NCBI GenBank assembly: GCA_947377285.1
Contig: CANCFT010000014.1
Location: 1-64,000 of the forward strand
Direction: 5' to 3'
Source: Bacteriovoracaceae bacterium
GTDB lineage: Bacteria > Bdellovibrionota > Bacteriovoracia > Bacteriovoracales > Bacteriovoracaceae
DNA: 64,000 nucleotides
Positions 33,419 through 41,732 of this stretch are shown here, in pieces; within the stretch, counting starts at the first letter, position 1, and every line of letters starts with the position of its first letter. Position numbers and translations under genes: made by a program. The notes beneath the pieces were generated by a model. That model did no database searches. It worked only from the letters and a program-made list of their open reading frames with translations, and was not told the DNA's origin.

Positions 33419-35530
33419 ATGAATTTATTCCGACAAACTAGATCGGGAGCAAAAGAACTGATGAGTGTATTACAAAAACGCGAACGTTTCGGACGCTATT
33501 TGATCTTAGATCATTTGGTTGATGGTGGAATGGCAAAAATTTGTCGTGCTCGCTTCCTTGGTGGTGAGTCTGTCGATAAAGTTGTTGCAATTAAAATGGT
33601 CCAAGCACAACATTCAAAAGACGAAGCATTCAAAACAATGTTCATGGATGAGATTAAAGTTACTTTCGGTTTGCTTCATCCAAATGTCATTCAAACTTAC
33701 GATTATGGTCTCAACAAAGGTCAACTTTTCGTCGCCATGGAATATTGTGACGGAAGAAATTTAAAAGAATTTTTGGAAAAATTGAAAGAACGTAAATTTG
33801 TTTTTCCTGTTGAAATTTCAACTTATATTATTTCTCAAGCATGTCAGGGCCTTTACTATGCTCACACTTTTAGAGATAAGTTAACTGGTAAAGAAGCAAA
33901 TATAATTCACAGAGATATTTCTCCTCATAATATTATGCTTACCTATGATGGTGCCGTTAAGATTATTGATTTTGGTATTGCAAAATCTCAAACAAATAGT
34001 GAAGCTACACAGGCCGGAACAATCAAGGGGAAACTTTCTTACTTAGCTCCCGAATATCTTGAAGGATTAGAGCTTGATCCCCGTTATGATCAGTTTGCTC
34101 TTGGAATTACTTTATGGGAAATGCTATGTTCTCGTAAACTTTTTAAAGAGAATAATGACCTTGCCGTCTTAAAGAAAATTCAAGAATGTAAAGTCGTTGC
34201 TCCATCTTCTATTAATCCAAATGTTCCAAAAGAATTAGATGAAATTGTATTAAAAGCATTAAGTAAAGATCGCTCAAAACGTTTTGATAATTTAGATCAA
34301 ATGAACAGAGCTCTTATGAAATTTCTTTATGCAAAATTTCCAGATTTCAATTCAACAGATTTATCTTATTTTTCACAAGAGCTATTTCGAGATGAAATCA
34401 AAAAAGACCGTGAAAAAATGTATGAGTTTGGGAGAATTGATTTAAAACCCTATTTAGAAGATGTAAAAAAAGAACTTGAGAGTGGGACAAGAAAAGGTGA
34501 TATCGAAACAGCAATCGAAGTTGCAGTTGCGGTTGCTCAGGCGACTAGTAATAATCATCATGATTCACAAGAGCAAAAAGCCAAAGCAAAAGAACAAGTT
34601 CTAGATTTTGGTTTTGAAGCGACAAAAGCGAAAGGTCGTCCAACCCTTAGTACTAAAAAATCAGGACCGAGCCCTATTTCGACACCAATTGTCTCTAAAG
34701 ATAAAATGATGACATCACCGTCGACTACCATTTCATCAGAAGGTAATTCAACAGCACAAAGTCTAAAAAGTGGAGCAACTAAGCCTAATATTGAAAAGTC
34801 TGAAGGAACTAAAACACGGGCCAATATTGCTAGAAATCAATTAGAAGAACCAGAAAAGAAAAATTCCATGGGAATTATTGCAGCGGCTGCAGTCATTGTT
34901 GTCGTTGGAGTTTATTTTCTATATTCACAAAAAGTTAAAACGGAACCTGCCAAAGTCGTTGTCACACCTAAAGTAAATGTCGTTGAGAAAGTCCGTCAAC
35001 CGGCACAGATAAATACAATTAAAGATCTTGAAACACAAGTTGAACAAAGTCAGGGAAATATTGTTTTAGCTCATTATGATAAACAAAAAATGCAAGTTTT
35101 TATCAATGGAAAAAAAGCAGAAGTAGATCTTTTAACAAATGTAAAAGTACCATTGGCAGCTCCTTTTATTTTAAGAGTTCAAATTGAAGGAAGAAAACAT
35201 TTTATTAAAGAATTAAGAGTAGATAATTCTTCTGTAGTTGAAGTTGAAATTCCAGAAATGCCTTCAATTGCTTATGGATATATTAATACTGCCTCTGATT
35301 GTGCTCAAGGAGAATTAAGATTTGAGCTTTACGGTGAAAAGCGCTCAAGTCCTATACCGATGGTTGAGACATTTGGAGTTGGGTTACCGCTTGCTCTCGA
35401 TGGTAAGGGAACTTTAATTCCAGTCACCTACCAACTTTATTTTAAAAAGAAAGGTGATGATGTGGAAAGAAAAGTGGAAATTACGATTAGCCGCGAAGAC
35501 CAAACCATCGACTTATGCGAACATCTTTAA
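33419..35530 (+). CDS. Transmembrane serine/threonine protein kinase with PEGA-like tail
   Basis: A 703-residue kinase. The N-terminal kinase domain (about 26-300) has the ATP lysine Lys59 in VVAIKM, the catalytic loop HRDISPHNIM (His164-Arg-Asp166), DFG at Asp184 (IIDFGIAKS) and a following GTIKGKLSYLAPEYLEG, so it should be active; the glycine loop LVDGGMAKIC is reduced. A charged, Ser/Thr-rich linker (about 350-480) leads to one membrane helix (about 483-503), then a periplasmic beta-rich domain (QVFINGKKAEVDLL) similar to PEGA domains. Start is ATG 33419 or ATG 33461. Last gene of the GYF_2/pseudo-hydrolase/lipoprotein run. Confidence 0.92.
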   Translation: MNLFRQTRSGAKELMSVLQKRERFGRYLILDHLVDGGMAKICRARFLGGESVDKVVAIKMVQAQHSKDEAFKTMFMDEIKVTFGLLHPNVIQTYDYGLNKGQLFVAMEYCDGRNLKEFLEKLKERKFVFPVEISTYIISQACQGLYYAHTFRDKLTGKEANIIHRDISPHNIMLTYDGAVKIIDFGIAKSQTNSEATQAGTIKGKLSYLAPEYLEGLELDPRYDQFALGITLWEMLCSRKLFKENNDLAVLKKIQECKVVAPSSINPNVPKELDEIVLKALSKDRSKRFDNLDQMNRALMKFLYAKFPDFNSTDLSYFSQELFRDEIKKDREKMYEFGRIDLKPYLEDVKKELESGTRKGDIETAIEVAVAVAQATSNNHHDSQEQKAKAKEQVLDFGFEATKAKGRPTLSTKKSGPSPISTPIVSKDKMMTSPSTTISSEGNSTAQSLKSGATKPNIEKSEGTKTRANIARNQLEEPEKKNSMGIIAAAAVIVVVGVYFLYSQKVKTEPAKVVVTPKVNVVEKVRQPAQINTIKDLETQVEQSQGNIVLAHYDKQKMQVFINGKKAEVDLLTNVKVPLAAPFILRVQIEGRKHFIKELRVDNSSVVEVEIPEMPSIAYGYINTASDCAQGELRFELYGEKRSSPIPMVETFGVGLPLALDGKGTLIPVTYQLYFKKKGDDVERKVEITISREDQTIDLCEHL

Positions 35531-35543
35531 ACTTGTCTAAAAC

Positions 35544-36800
35544 TTAGCGAAAAGTGTAATAAATCATTGGGATGTTTAGCATAAACATCAAAAATACCAA
35601 AATATAACTGATAAAATTTTGAGTTGGAGAATTTGTATATTGCCCCATGATATCAGGGTCATTACAAAGTTTGATAATAAATAAAATGACGATTGGTATG
35701 AGTAGGCCATCTATTACTTGAGAATAATAAAGAATATTGAAAAGATTGATATTTGGAATTAAAGTGATCGCGCCACCAATGACAATCATCGAAGTAAAAA
35801 TTGAAAAGAAGTGAGGAGCTTCTTTAAAAGAGCGGTCAACTCCAGATTCCCAACCCATACCTTCACAAATATAATAGCTAGCAGCGAGTGGTAAAATAGC
35901 TGCGGCAAAAAAAGAGGCATTAAAAAGACCAATACCAAAAAGCATTGAAGCATATTTTCCGGCCAAAGGCTCAAGTGCTACGGCCGCATCTTTTGCATCA
36001 CTAATACTAATTCCTGCTTTATGAATCGTAGCCGCACAACAAATAATAATAAACATTGAAATAAAAAGAGTAAGTGTACAACCAGCGATAACATCTACTT
36101 TCGAATGCCATAGATGTTTAGTTGAAATACCTTTTTCGACAACTGCTGATTGAATATAAAATTGCATCCAGGGAGTTATCGACGTTCCTAATAGGGCCAC
36201 CATGATAGGTAAGTCTTTAGTCGTAATTGAATGAAAGTCTGGTTTGATAATTGCGGTTGTTACTTCCATCCAGTCAGCTCCAACTAATAATCCTGAAACG
36301 ATATAAGTTAAAAAGACTGAGCAGCCAATAATAAAAATTCTCTCCACACCTTTGTAGTCACTTTTTAATACAATAAACCAAACTGCAAATGCACAGATTG
36401 GCACAGTGAAAAATCGGGAAGCACCAAAAATTTCTCCCGCTGAAGCAATTCCGGCGAACTCGGCCATAGTATTTCCAAGATCGGCAAATAAAAGAAAGAA
36501 GAGTGAGTAAAAGGTTATTTTTAAACCAAATTTTTCGCGAATTAAATCTGCTAAGCCTTTTCCAGAAACAATTCCCATGCGAGCAGACATTTCTTGAAAC
36601 ATAATGAGTGCAATCGTTACTGGAATAAGAATCCACATTAAGCGGTAACCAGTTTGAGCCCCGGCCAGAGAGTAAGTGGCAATACCACCAGCATCATTAT
36701 CAAGATTGGCCGTCACAAGGCCTGGGCCTATAATACTTAAGAGTAATGTCAGTTTAATCATTAATGGAGAAATTATTTTTTTCTTTGATTCAATTTTCAT
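35544..36800 (-). CDS. NRAMP-related divalent cation transporter, predicted Mg2+ type
   Basis: A 418-residue membrane protein with about 11 helices of the NRAMP/SLC11 fold. The metal-site motifs differ from Mn/Fe transporters: in helix 1 the DPGN motif is replaced by LDNDAGGIATYS (Asp34-Asn-Asp36), and in helix 6 the MPH motif is replaced by SITPWMQFY (Thr209-Pro-Trp211). Such changes are typical of NRAMP-related magnesium transporters (NRMT), which lost the methionine that selects transition metals. Its ATG overlaps by four bases the end of a gene for a soluble MgtE-like Mg2+ sensor, which supports Mg2+ transport. Substrate is inferred. Confidence 0.85.
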   Translation of the reverse strand: MKIESKKKIISPLMIKLTLLLSIIGPGLVTANLDNDAGGIATYSLAGAQTGYRLMWILIPVTIALIMFQEMSARMGIVSGKGLADLIREKFGLKITFYSLFFLLFADLGNTMAEFAGIASAGEIFGASRFFTVPICAFAVWFIVLKSDYKGVERIFIIGCSVFLTYIVSGLLVGADWMEVTTAIIKPDFHSITTKDLPIMVALLGTSITPWMQFYIQSAVVEKGISTKHLWHSKVDVIAGCTLTLFISMFIIICCAATIHKAGISISDAKDAAVALEPLAGKYASMLFGIGLFNASFFAAAILPLAASYYICEGMGWESGVDRSFKEAPHFFSIFTSMIVIGGAITLIPNINLFNILYYSQVIDGLLIPIVILFIIKLCNDPDIMGQYTNSPTQNFISYILVFLMFMLNIPMIYYTFR

Positions 36801-38128
36801 GAAAGCAACCTGTCTAGAATATCGTCTACAGAAACCATTCCAAGAAGTTCATTGTCTGCAGCAATAATTGGTACAGTCACCATGCTGTATTTGTTCATAA
36901 AGTCTGCGACTTGTTTCCAGTGTGTATCGGCAGGAAGGCATTTAATATCAGAATCATTCATCATTTCACTAACTAATAAATCTTCTTTATGAATTAATAG
37001 TTCTTGAACTGAGAGAGTACCAACTAAAAAGTGGTTTTCATCGACGACATAAATATCAAAAAATGAAGCAACTTCATCATGATTTTTTTGAATGAGTGCT
37101 AGTACTTCAGATTTTTTTAAATTGGCCGTTACTTCAAAAATTTCGGAAGTCATTAAGCCACCTGCCGAATCTTCATCATAATCAAGAAGCTCTTGGATTT
37201 CTTCCTGAGTTTCAAGATCGTCGATATTTGAAATAATTTCTTCTGCAACATCATCATCAAGTTCATTTAATAAATCGGCCGCATCGTCTGTATCCATATT
37301 CTCGATGATTTCGGCCGCTTTTTCAGGCAATTCATTTCCTAATAAAGAAGCTTGTAAATCTTCGTCAACTTCAGAGAGGGTTTCAGCTGCTAATTTAGGA
37401 TCGAGGTTAGAGAAAATCATTTCTCTACCATGACTATCTAAGTCTTCTAAAATATCCGCCAAATCAGCGGGGTGAAGCTCTTTTAAGTCTTCATTAGTTA
37501 AATTGAGTCTTACACTTTTTTGAATATTGCGATTAGGAATAGCGTGAACATATTTCCAATTAATGGTTGTATCGTTGCTTAAATATTTTGAATTTGGATT
37601 GATGAGTTTTATGACTAAATCAATTGGGCGCTCTAAGCTAAGTCGTCTGACGAAACTTCGTACACCTACTTCAGCATGAGTGACTCTAAGTTCATTTCCT
37701 GTACGGATAAATTGAATATCATTAACTCGAACAACTTTTTTCCCATGCGTATCGACGATTTGTTTGTCTAAAACAATTTGCCCTAACGGAGGGTATTCAA
37801 CTGTTGAACCCGTAAATTGATTCGCAAGAATACTTGTGACTGTTTTAGGGTTAAGTGTTTTAGGAAATGTCCGACTTCTGCGTGGAAATGCTTCTTTCTT
37901 GATGATTATCTTTTTATAGGAAAAACTGATAATTTCTTCCCACAAGATATAAAAGAGAACGCCACTTCGCTTATATTGAATGGCAAGAACAGAGGGATAA
38001 ATTTCTTCATAATCAATAAAGTAGTCAATCAAGCTACCAAGCTTTTGGCCGTCTTCATTATAAATATTAATCCCAACAGTAGCGGAAAAATGAAGAGTAA
38101 TATCTGATAATTCTTTAAAAATTTCCAT
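36797..38128 (-). CDS. Soluble MgtE-like protein: PRC-barrel, MgtE N domain and CBS pair, no channel
   Basis: A 443-residue cytoplasmic protein. The first about 170 residues are beta-rich with PRC-barrel character (GQKLGSLIDYFIDYEEIYPS, then GKKVVRVNDIQFI). Residues about 205-300 form an MgtE N domain, with LHPADLADILEDLDS and MDTDDAADLLNELDD repeats; a CBS pair follows (LMTSEIFEV, VGTLSVQELLIH, VSEMMND, LLGMVSVDDILDRLLS). The transmembrane domain of MgtE is absent: the protein stops where it would begin. In MgtE the N and CBS domains bind Mg2+ and close the pore. The next gene, overlapping by four bases, encodes the NRAMP-related transporter, the likely partner. Confidence 0.88.
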   Translation of the reverse strand: MEIFKELSDITLHFSATVGINIYNEDGQKLGSLIDYFIDYEEIYPSVLAIQYKRSGVLFYILWEEIISFSYKKIIIKKEAFPRRSRTFPKTLNPKTVTSILANQFTGSTVEYPPLGQIVLDKQIVDTHGKKVVRVNDIQFIRTGNELRVTHAEVGVRSFVRRLSLERPIDLVIKLINPNSKYLSNDTTINWKYVHAIPNRNIQKSVRLNLTNEDLKELHPADLADILEDLDSHGREMIFSNLDPKLAAETLSEVDEDLQASLLGNELPEKAAEIIENMDTDDAADLLNELDDDVAEEIISNIDDLETQEEIQELLDYDEDSAGGLMTSEIFEVTANLKKSEVLALIQKNHDEVASFFDIYVVDENHFLVGTLSVQELLIHKEDLLVSEMMNDSDIKCLPADTHWKQVADFMNKYSMVTVPIIAADNELLGMVSVDDILDRLLS

Positions 38129-38133
38129 ATTAG

Positions 38134-38994
38134 TTAAGTCGATTCGTTTTTTGTTTGCTTAAAAATATTATTTTTACGCATGTTCAAAAGTTTTAATATA
38201 TCAGCGGCCGTTTCTTCTAGAGCTTTATCAGTTACATTAAATACAGGCCAGCGCTTATTCTCTTTAAAAATATTATTGGCCCATTCAATTTCTTCGACAA
38301 TTTTATCGTGTTCGGCATATTCTCCTTGATGCTTGTCAGCACCTAAGCGTTGCAAGCGATTTTTTCTAATTTCACTCAAGGAGTCCGGGTCAATGGTGAG
38401 AGCAAAGATCTTTCTTTGATCCACTTCAAGTAATTCTGTTGGTAGTGGCTGATCTTTGATCATCGGAATATTAACGACTTTTATTCCATGTTGAGAAAGA
38501 TAAACAGAAAGAGGTGTTTTTGATGTTCTAGAAACACCCACTAAAATAACATCTGCAAGGTGAAGTGAAGCTAAATTTCTTCCGTCATCGTGGTTAAGTG
38601 TAAATTCCATGGCCTCAACCCGCTTATAATATTCATCATTCACTGCGCGTAATAATCCAGGTTCAGACATTGGTTCTTGGTTGAAATAATTTGAAAACGC
38701 TGTGAGAGCAGGTCCAATTAAGTCTAAAGTTCTTACATGCTTATTTCGTGAAAGTTCAGCAATATATTCGCGAAGTTTGCCAGAAACAATTGTATGTATG
38801 ACTAAATCGTGATGAATGGCCGCTTCATTAAAAATGGCATCTATTTGTTCAATTGTTCGAATATTTTTATAACGAGTAAAATAGACTTCACGGTCTTTAA
38901 ATTGGGCCATTACTGCTCGAGAAATAGCAGTTGCTGTTTCTCCAGTACCATCTGAGATAACAATAATTTTTAAGCGTTGAGTTTCTAATACCAT
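38134..38994 (-). CDS. PEP synthase / PPDK regulatory kinase-pyrophosphorylase (DUF299)
   Basis: Bifunctional regulatory protein that phosphorylates (with ADP) and dephosphorylates a threonine of PEP synthase or pyruvate phosphate dikinase. 286 residues: VISDGTGETATAISRAVMAQF at the N-terminus, the P-loop-like GVSRTSKTPLSVYL and IPMIKDQPLPTELLEV, all typical. The ATG at 38994 has AGAGG four bases upstream; the frame runs seven codons further. The target enzyme gene (ppsA or ppdK) is not in the window. It lies between miaA and the MgtE-like gene in the long minus-strand run. Confidence 0.92.
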   Translation of the reverse strand: MVLETQRLKIIVISDGTGETATAISRAVMAQFKDREVYFTRYKNIRTIEQIDAIFNEAAIHHDLVIHTIVSGKLREYIAELSRNKHVRTLDLIGPALTAFSNYFNQEPMSEPGLLRAVNDEYYKRVEAMEFTLNHDDGRNLASLHLADVILVGVSRTSKTPLSVYLSQHGIKVVNIPMIKDQPLPTELLEVDQRKIFALTIDPDSLSEIRKNRLQRLGADKHQGEYAEHDKIVEEIEWANNIFKENKRWPVFNVTDKALEETAADILKLLNMRKNNIFKQTKNEST

Positions 38995-39045
38995 GAGACC
39001 TCTAAAGCAATGCATGACTGATTCTTAAGTTAATTTATTTTAGCA

Positions 39046-39999
39046 CTAACTTAGAAATAGCTCTACACTGTGGAATATTTTCTCTTGATCTAAAAGTGGA
39101 TTGAAGCAAAGTTTTGGAGTCATTTTTTTAAAAAAGGTTCTCTGGGATTTGGCGAGTTGTCTGGTTGATATTGCAATTCGCTCCACACACTCTTTTTGAC
39201 TTGGAAATAATCCATTTTTCCATTCAAGTGCTTCTTTATACCCGATGGAATTAAATGGTCTTTCAGTAGTACTAAAGCCAAGTTTTTCTAATTGCTCAAT
39301 TTCATCCATCAATCCTTCATTAAACATTTTTTCTGCACGATTTTTGATAATTTCGAAATGCTGATCTTTTGGGAGGTCTAAATAAATATGTAAAAGATCC
39401 CATGGATGGATGACCTTGCTGAAATCGTAAGGGGATAGTTCGTCATGTACAATTTTTTGAGAAGAAAATTTTGTACCTGTCATTTCAAAATGAAGAGCGG
39501 CCCGAGTTAACCTGTAGTGGTCATTTATATGTAAATTGTTAAGGGATTCTGGGTCGTGGATTTTTAAGTAAGAAATAATAGTATCAATATTTTGATTTTC
39601 AAATTTTTCTTTAATTTCTGGAGTTGGAGTTATTGTTTGATACATTCCTTTTAAAAGGGCCCTTAAGTAAAAGGCACTTCCACCGACTAAAATCACTAAA
39701 TTTCCAAGCGCCAATTGCTCCTTGATTATAGCTTCTCCAATTTTAATAAAGTCAGCAGCATTCATAGGAGACCTGATTGATTCGATATCTATCATGAAAT
39801 GCAAAATGTCCGCTCGTTCTGCGAGTGTCGGCTTTGCTGTACCGATAGAGACTTCTTTATAAAAAAGGAGGGAATCAAAATTAACAATAACTGCAGGAAT
39901 ATTGAAATTCTTTTGAATTTTTTGAGCAATCTCAATACTTGTCTGGGTTTTCCCAGATGCTGTTGGACCAGTGATTAAAATAACTTTATTCATTGTCAT
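39046..39999 (-). CDS. miaA: tRNA dimethylallyltransferase
   Basis: Adds a dimethylallyl group to A37 of tRNAs reading U-starting codons. 317 residues; the P-loop ITGPTASGKTQTSIEIA, VNFDSLLFYKEVSIGTAKP (with the conserved Asp-Ser and GTAKP), DIES, and LVGGSAFYLRALLKGM are visible, and the C-terminal part has RPFNSIGYKEAL and STRQLAKSQRTFF. The start ATG at 39999 overlaps the mutL stop by four bases (a second ATG two codons on is possible). mutL-miaA is a common order. Confidence 0.95.
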   Translation of the reverse strand: MTMNKVILITGPTASGKTQTSIEIAQKIQKNFNIPAVIVNFDSLLFYKEVSIGTAKPTLAERADILHFMIDIESIRSPMNAADFIKIGEAIIKEQLALGNLVILVGGSAFYLRALLKGMYQTITPTPEIKEKFENQNIDTIISYLKIHDPESLNNLHINDHYRLTRAALHFEMTGTKFSSQKIVHDELSPYDFSKVIHPWDLLHIYLDLPKDQHFEIIKNRAEKMFNEGLMDEIEQLEKLGFSTTERPFNSIGYKEALEWKNGLFPSQKECVERIAISTRQLAKSQRTFFKKMTPKLCFNPLLDQEKIFHSVELFLS

Positions 40000-41732
40000 G
40001 ATTTTGAACTCTTAAAAAGATTTTTAAGATTATCAACTTGTAACAAGACAAAGGCACAATCTTGCAAATCACTATTTTCAATAATTGGAATCAAAATATG
40101 CAATGGCAGTGTCGTTTGAACTGGCCAGTTCTTTTCAATAAAATAGTGGAGAGTGAGTGGTTCAAATATGGTCGTTTTAGCTTGAAGAAAATACTCAATA
40201 AGGCAATTGGTTATTTCTAGTGAAATATTTTGTGGAACAAAGCGAGGTAATGTTCTGAGAGCTACAACTTCGCTATTTAGCCTATCAAATTCAAAGCCTA
40301 AAGTTTTTAAATCTTCAAAGTGCGAATCAATTTTGCCACTTGGAATTTTAAATGGCTCACTAATCAACAAGGGGCCAGAAAGTTCATCCGACTTTATAAA
40401 ATTATCAATCGAGTTACAGATATATGTCGCCATTAATTTTTTGATGTCGGCAATGTAGAAATTGTTTTCAAGTTTAAAAAGAATAATCGAAGGTGAAATA
40501 TAACCTTGGATGAAATTAGAAGTTTCTGCAGGAGATTGAATAATTTGATTTTGTTCAAAACGCTGATGAGGTGAGTATGAATTAGAATTTGAATATGTAT
40601 TCATATTCATTAAATCTAATGTTTGATTTTCTTCTCTTGTAAAAAAAGGCTCTTGGATGTGAGAACCCGCAAGGCCAGAAGTCGACGGAGAATTTGAGTG
40701 TCCAAGGGACTTCAATGCGCCTCTAAGTGAAGTTACCAAGAGGGAGTAGATGATGTCCGATTTCAAAAATTTAATTTGCGTTTTATTTGGATGAACATTC
40801 ACGTCTATTTCTTCGGGCGGAACAGTAATTTTCACTAAATAATGACCACTTTCTCCTAAACGCCAGATAGGATCTAACGTTCTTAGGATAGAGAGGTGCA
40901 GTGATTTATCTTGAAAAAAACGATTATTAGCAAAAAGATAATGATGGCGATATTGTGGAGATGTATGTGTTTCAAGCGTAAAATAAACTTCAACTTTATA
41001 ATCGCCATAAGATTCAGCAGACATCAAAATTTGTGATTCTAAATTTTTTTGAGCTTTCGGTGAGAAAACTTGTTTAACCCGAATGATGTTTTGATCTGGT
41101 GGTACATTTTTAAAAATTTCTCGTTCTTTTTCATCCCACTTAATTGAAAATAAAGTTTGAGGATTTGAGAGTACAAATGCATACAACATTTTTTTTAGCG
41201 CTGATTTCTCACTTACCTTAGATTTGATAAATTTTAGTCGAGCGGGAGTGTTGTAAAAAAGATCTTTAATATAAAGAGAAGTTCCGTGAGTTGATGATCC
41301 GTAGGGAATTAAAAGATCTTGAGCGCCACCATTAATAATAATTTTTCCACCTGACTCCTCTAAGTTAATTGGCTGAGTTGTACAGGTGAGGCGGGCCGAA
41401 GCGGCCACACTCGCTAAAGCCTCGCCTCTAAATCCAAAACTATAAAGATGATAGAGGTCTTCATAATTTTTTAATTTAGAAGTTGCATGTCTTAAAAAAG
41501 CATAGGGGAGGTTTTCAAAACTCATTCCATGGCCATTGTCTTCGATGCTTAATAACTCAAGACCATTTTCTACCAAGTGAATATTAATTTCAGTTGCTTT
41601 GGCATCAAGTGAATTTTCAATTAATTCTTTTATTAAAGAAGCGGGACGCTCTAAAACTTCACCAGCTTTAATTTGGTCAATAATATGTTCTGGAAGAATA
41701 TCGATTTTGGGTGTTGAATATTGTTTATCCAT
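39996..41732 (-). CDS. mutL: DNA mismatch repair protein MutL
   Basis: Links mismatch recognition by MutS to strand removal. The 578-residue protein has the GHKL ATPase motifs KELIENSLDAKA, IEDNGHGM and YSFGFRGEALASVAA and the NHPNKTQIKF-type HPNKTQIKF block. The linker is Ser/Asn-rich. The C-terminal domain lacks the DQHAxxExxxxE endonuclease motif: the expected place reads FYIADIKKLMATYICNSI. It is thus of the non-nicking type as in E. coli. It starts with a one-base TAATG overlap with the FHA-GGDEF gene and overlaps miaA by four bases. Confidence 0.94.
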   Translation of the reverse strand: MDKQYSTPKIDILPEHIIDQIKAGEVLERPASLIKELIENSLDAKATEINIHLVENGLELLSIEDNGHGMSFENLPYAFLRHATSKLKNYEDLYHLYSFGFRGEALASVAASARLTCTTQPINLEESGGKIIINGGAQDLLIPYGSSTHGTSLYIKDLFYNTPARLKFIKSKVSEKSALKKMLYAFVLSNPQTLFSIKWDEKEREIFKNVPPDQNIIRVKQVFSPKAQKNLESQILMSAESYGDYKVEVYFTLETHTSPQYRHHYLFANNRFFQDKSLHLSILRTLDPIWRLGESGHYLVKITVPPEEIDVNVHPNKTQIKFLKSDIIYSLLVTSLRGALKSLGHSNSPSTSGLAGSHIQEPFFTREENQTLDLMNMNTYSNSNSYSPHQRFEQNQIIQSPAETSNFIQGYISPSIILFKLENNFYIADIKKLMATYICNSIDNFIKSDELSGPLLISEPFKIPSGKIDSHFEDLKTLGFEFDRLNSEVVALRTLPRFVPQNISLEITNCLIEYFLQAKTTIFEPLTLHYFIEKNWPVQTTLPLHILIPIIENSDLQDCAFVLLQVDNLKNLFKSSKS

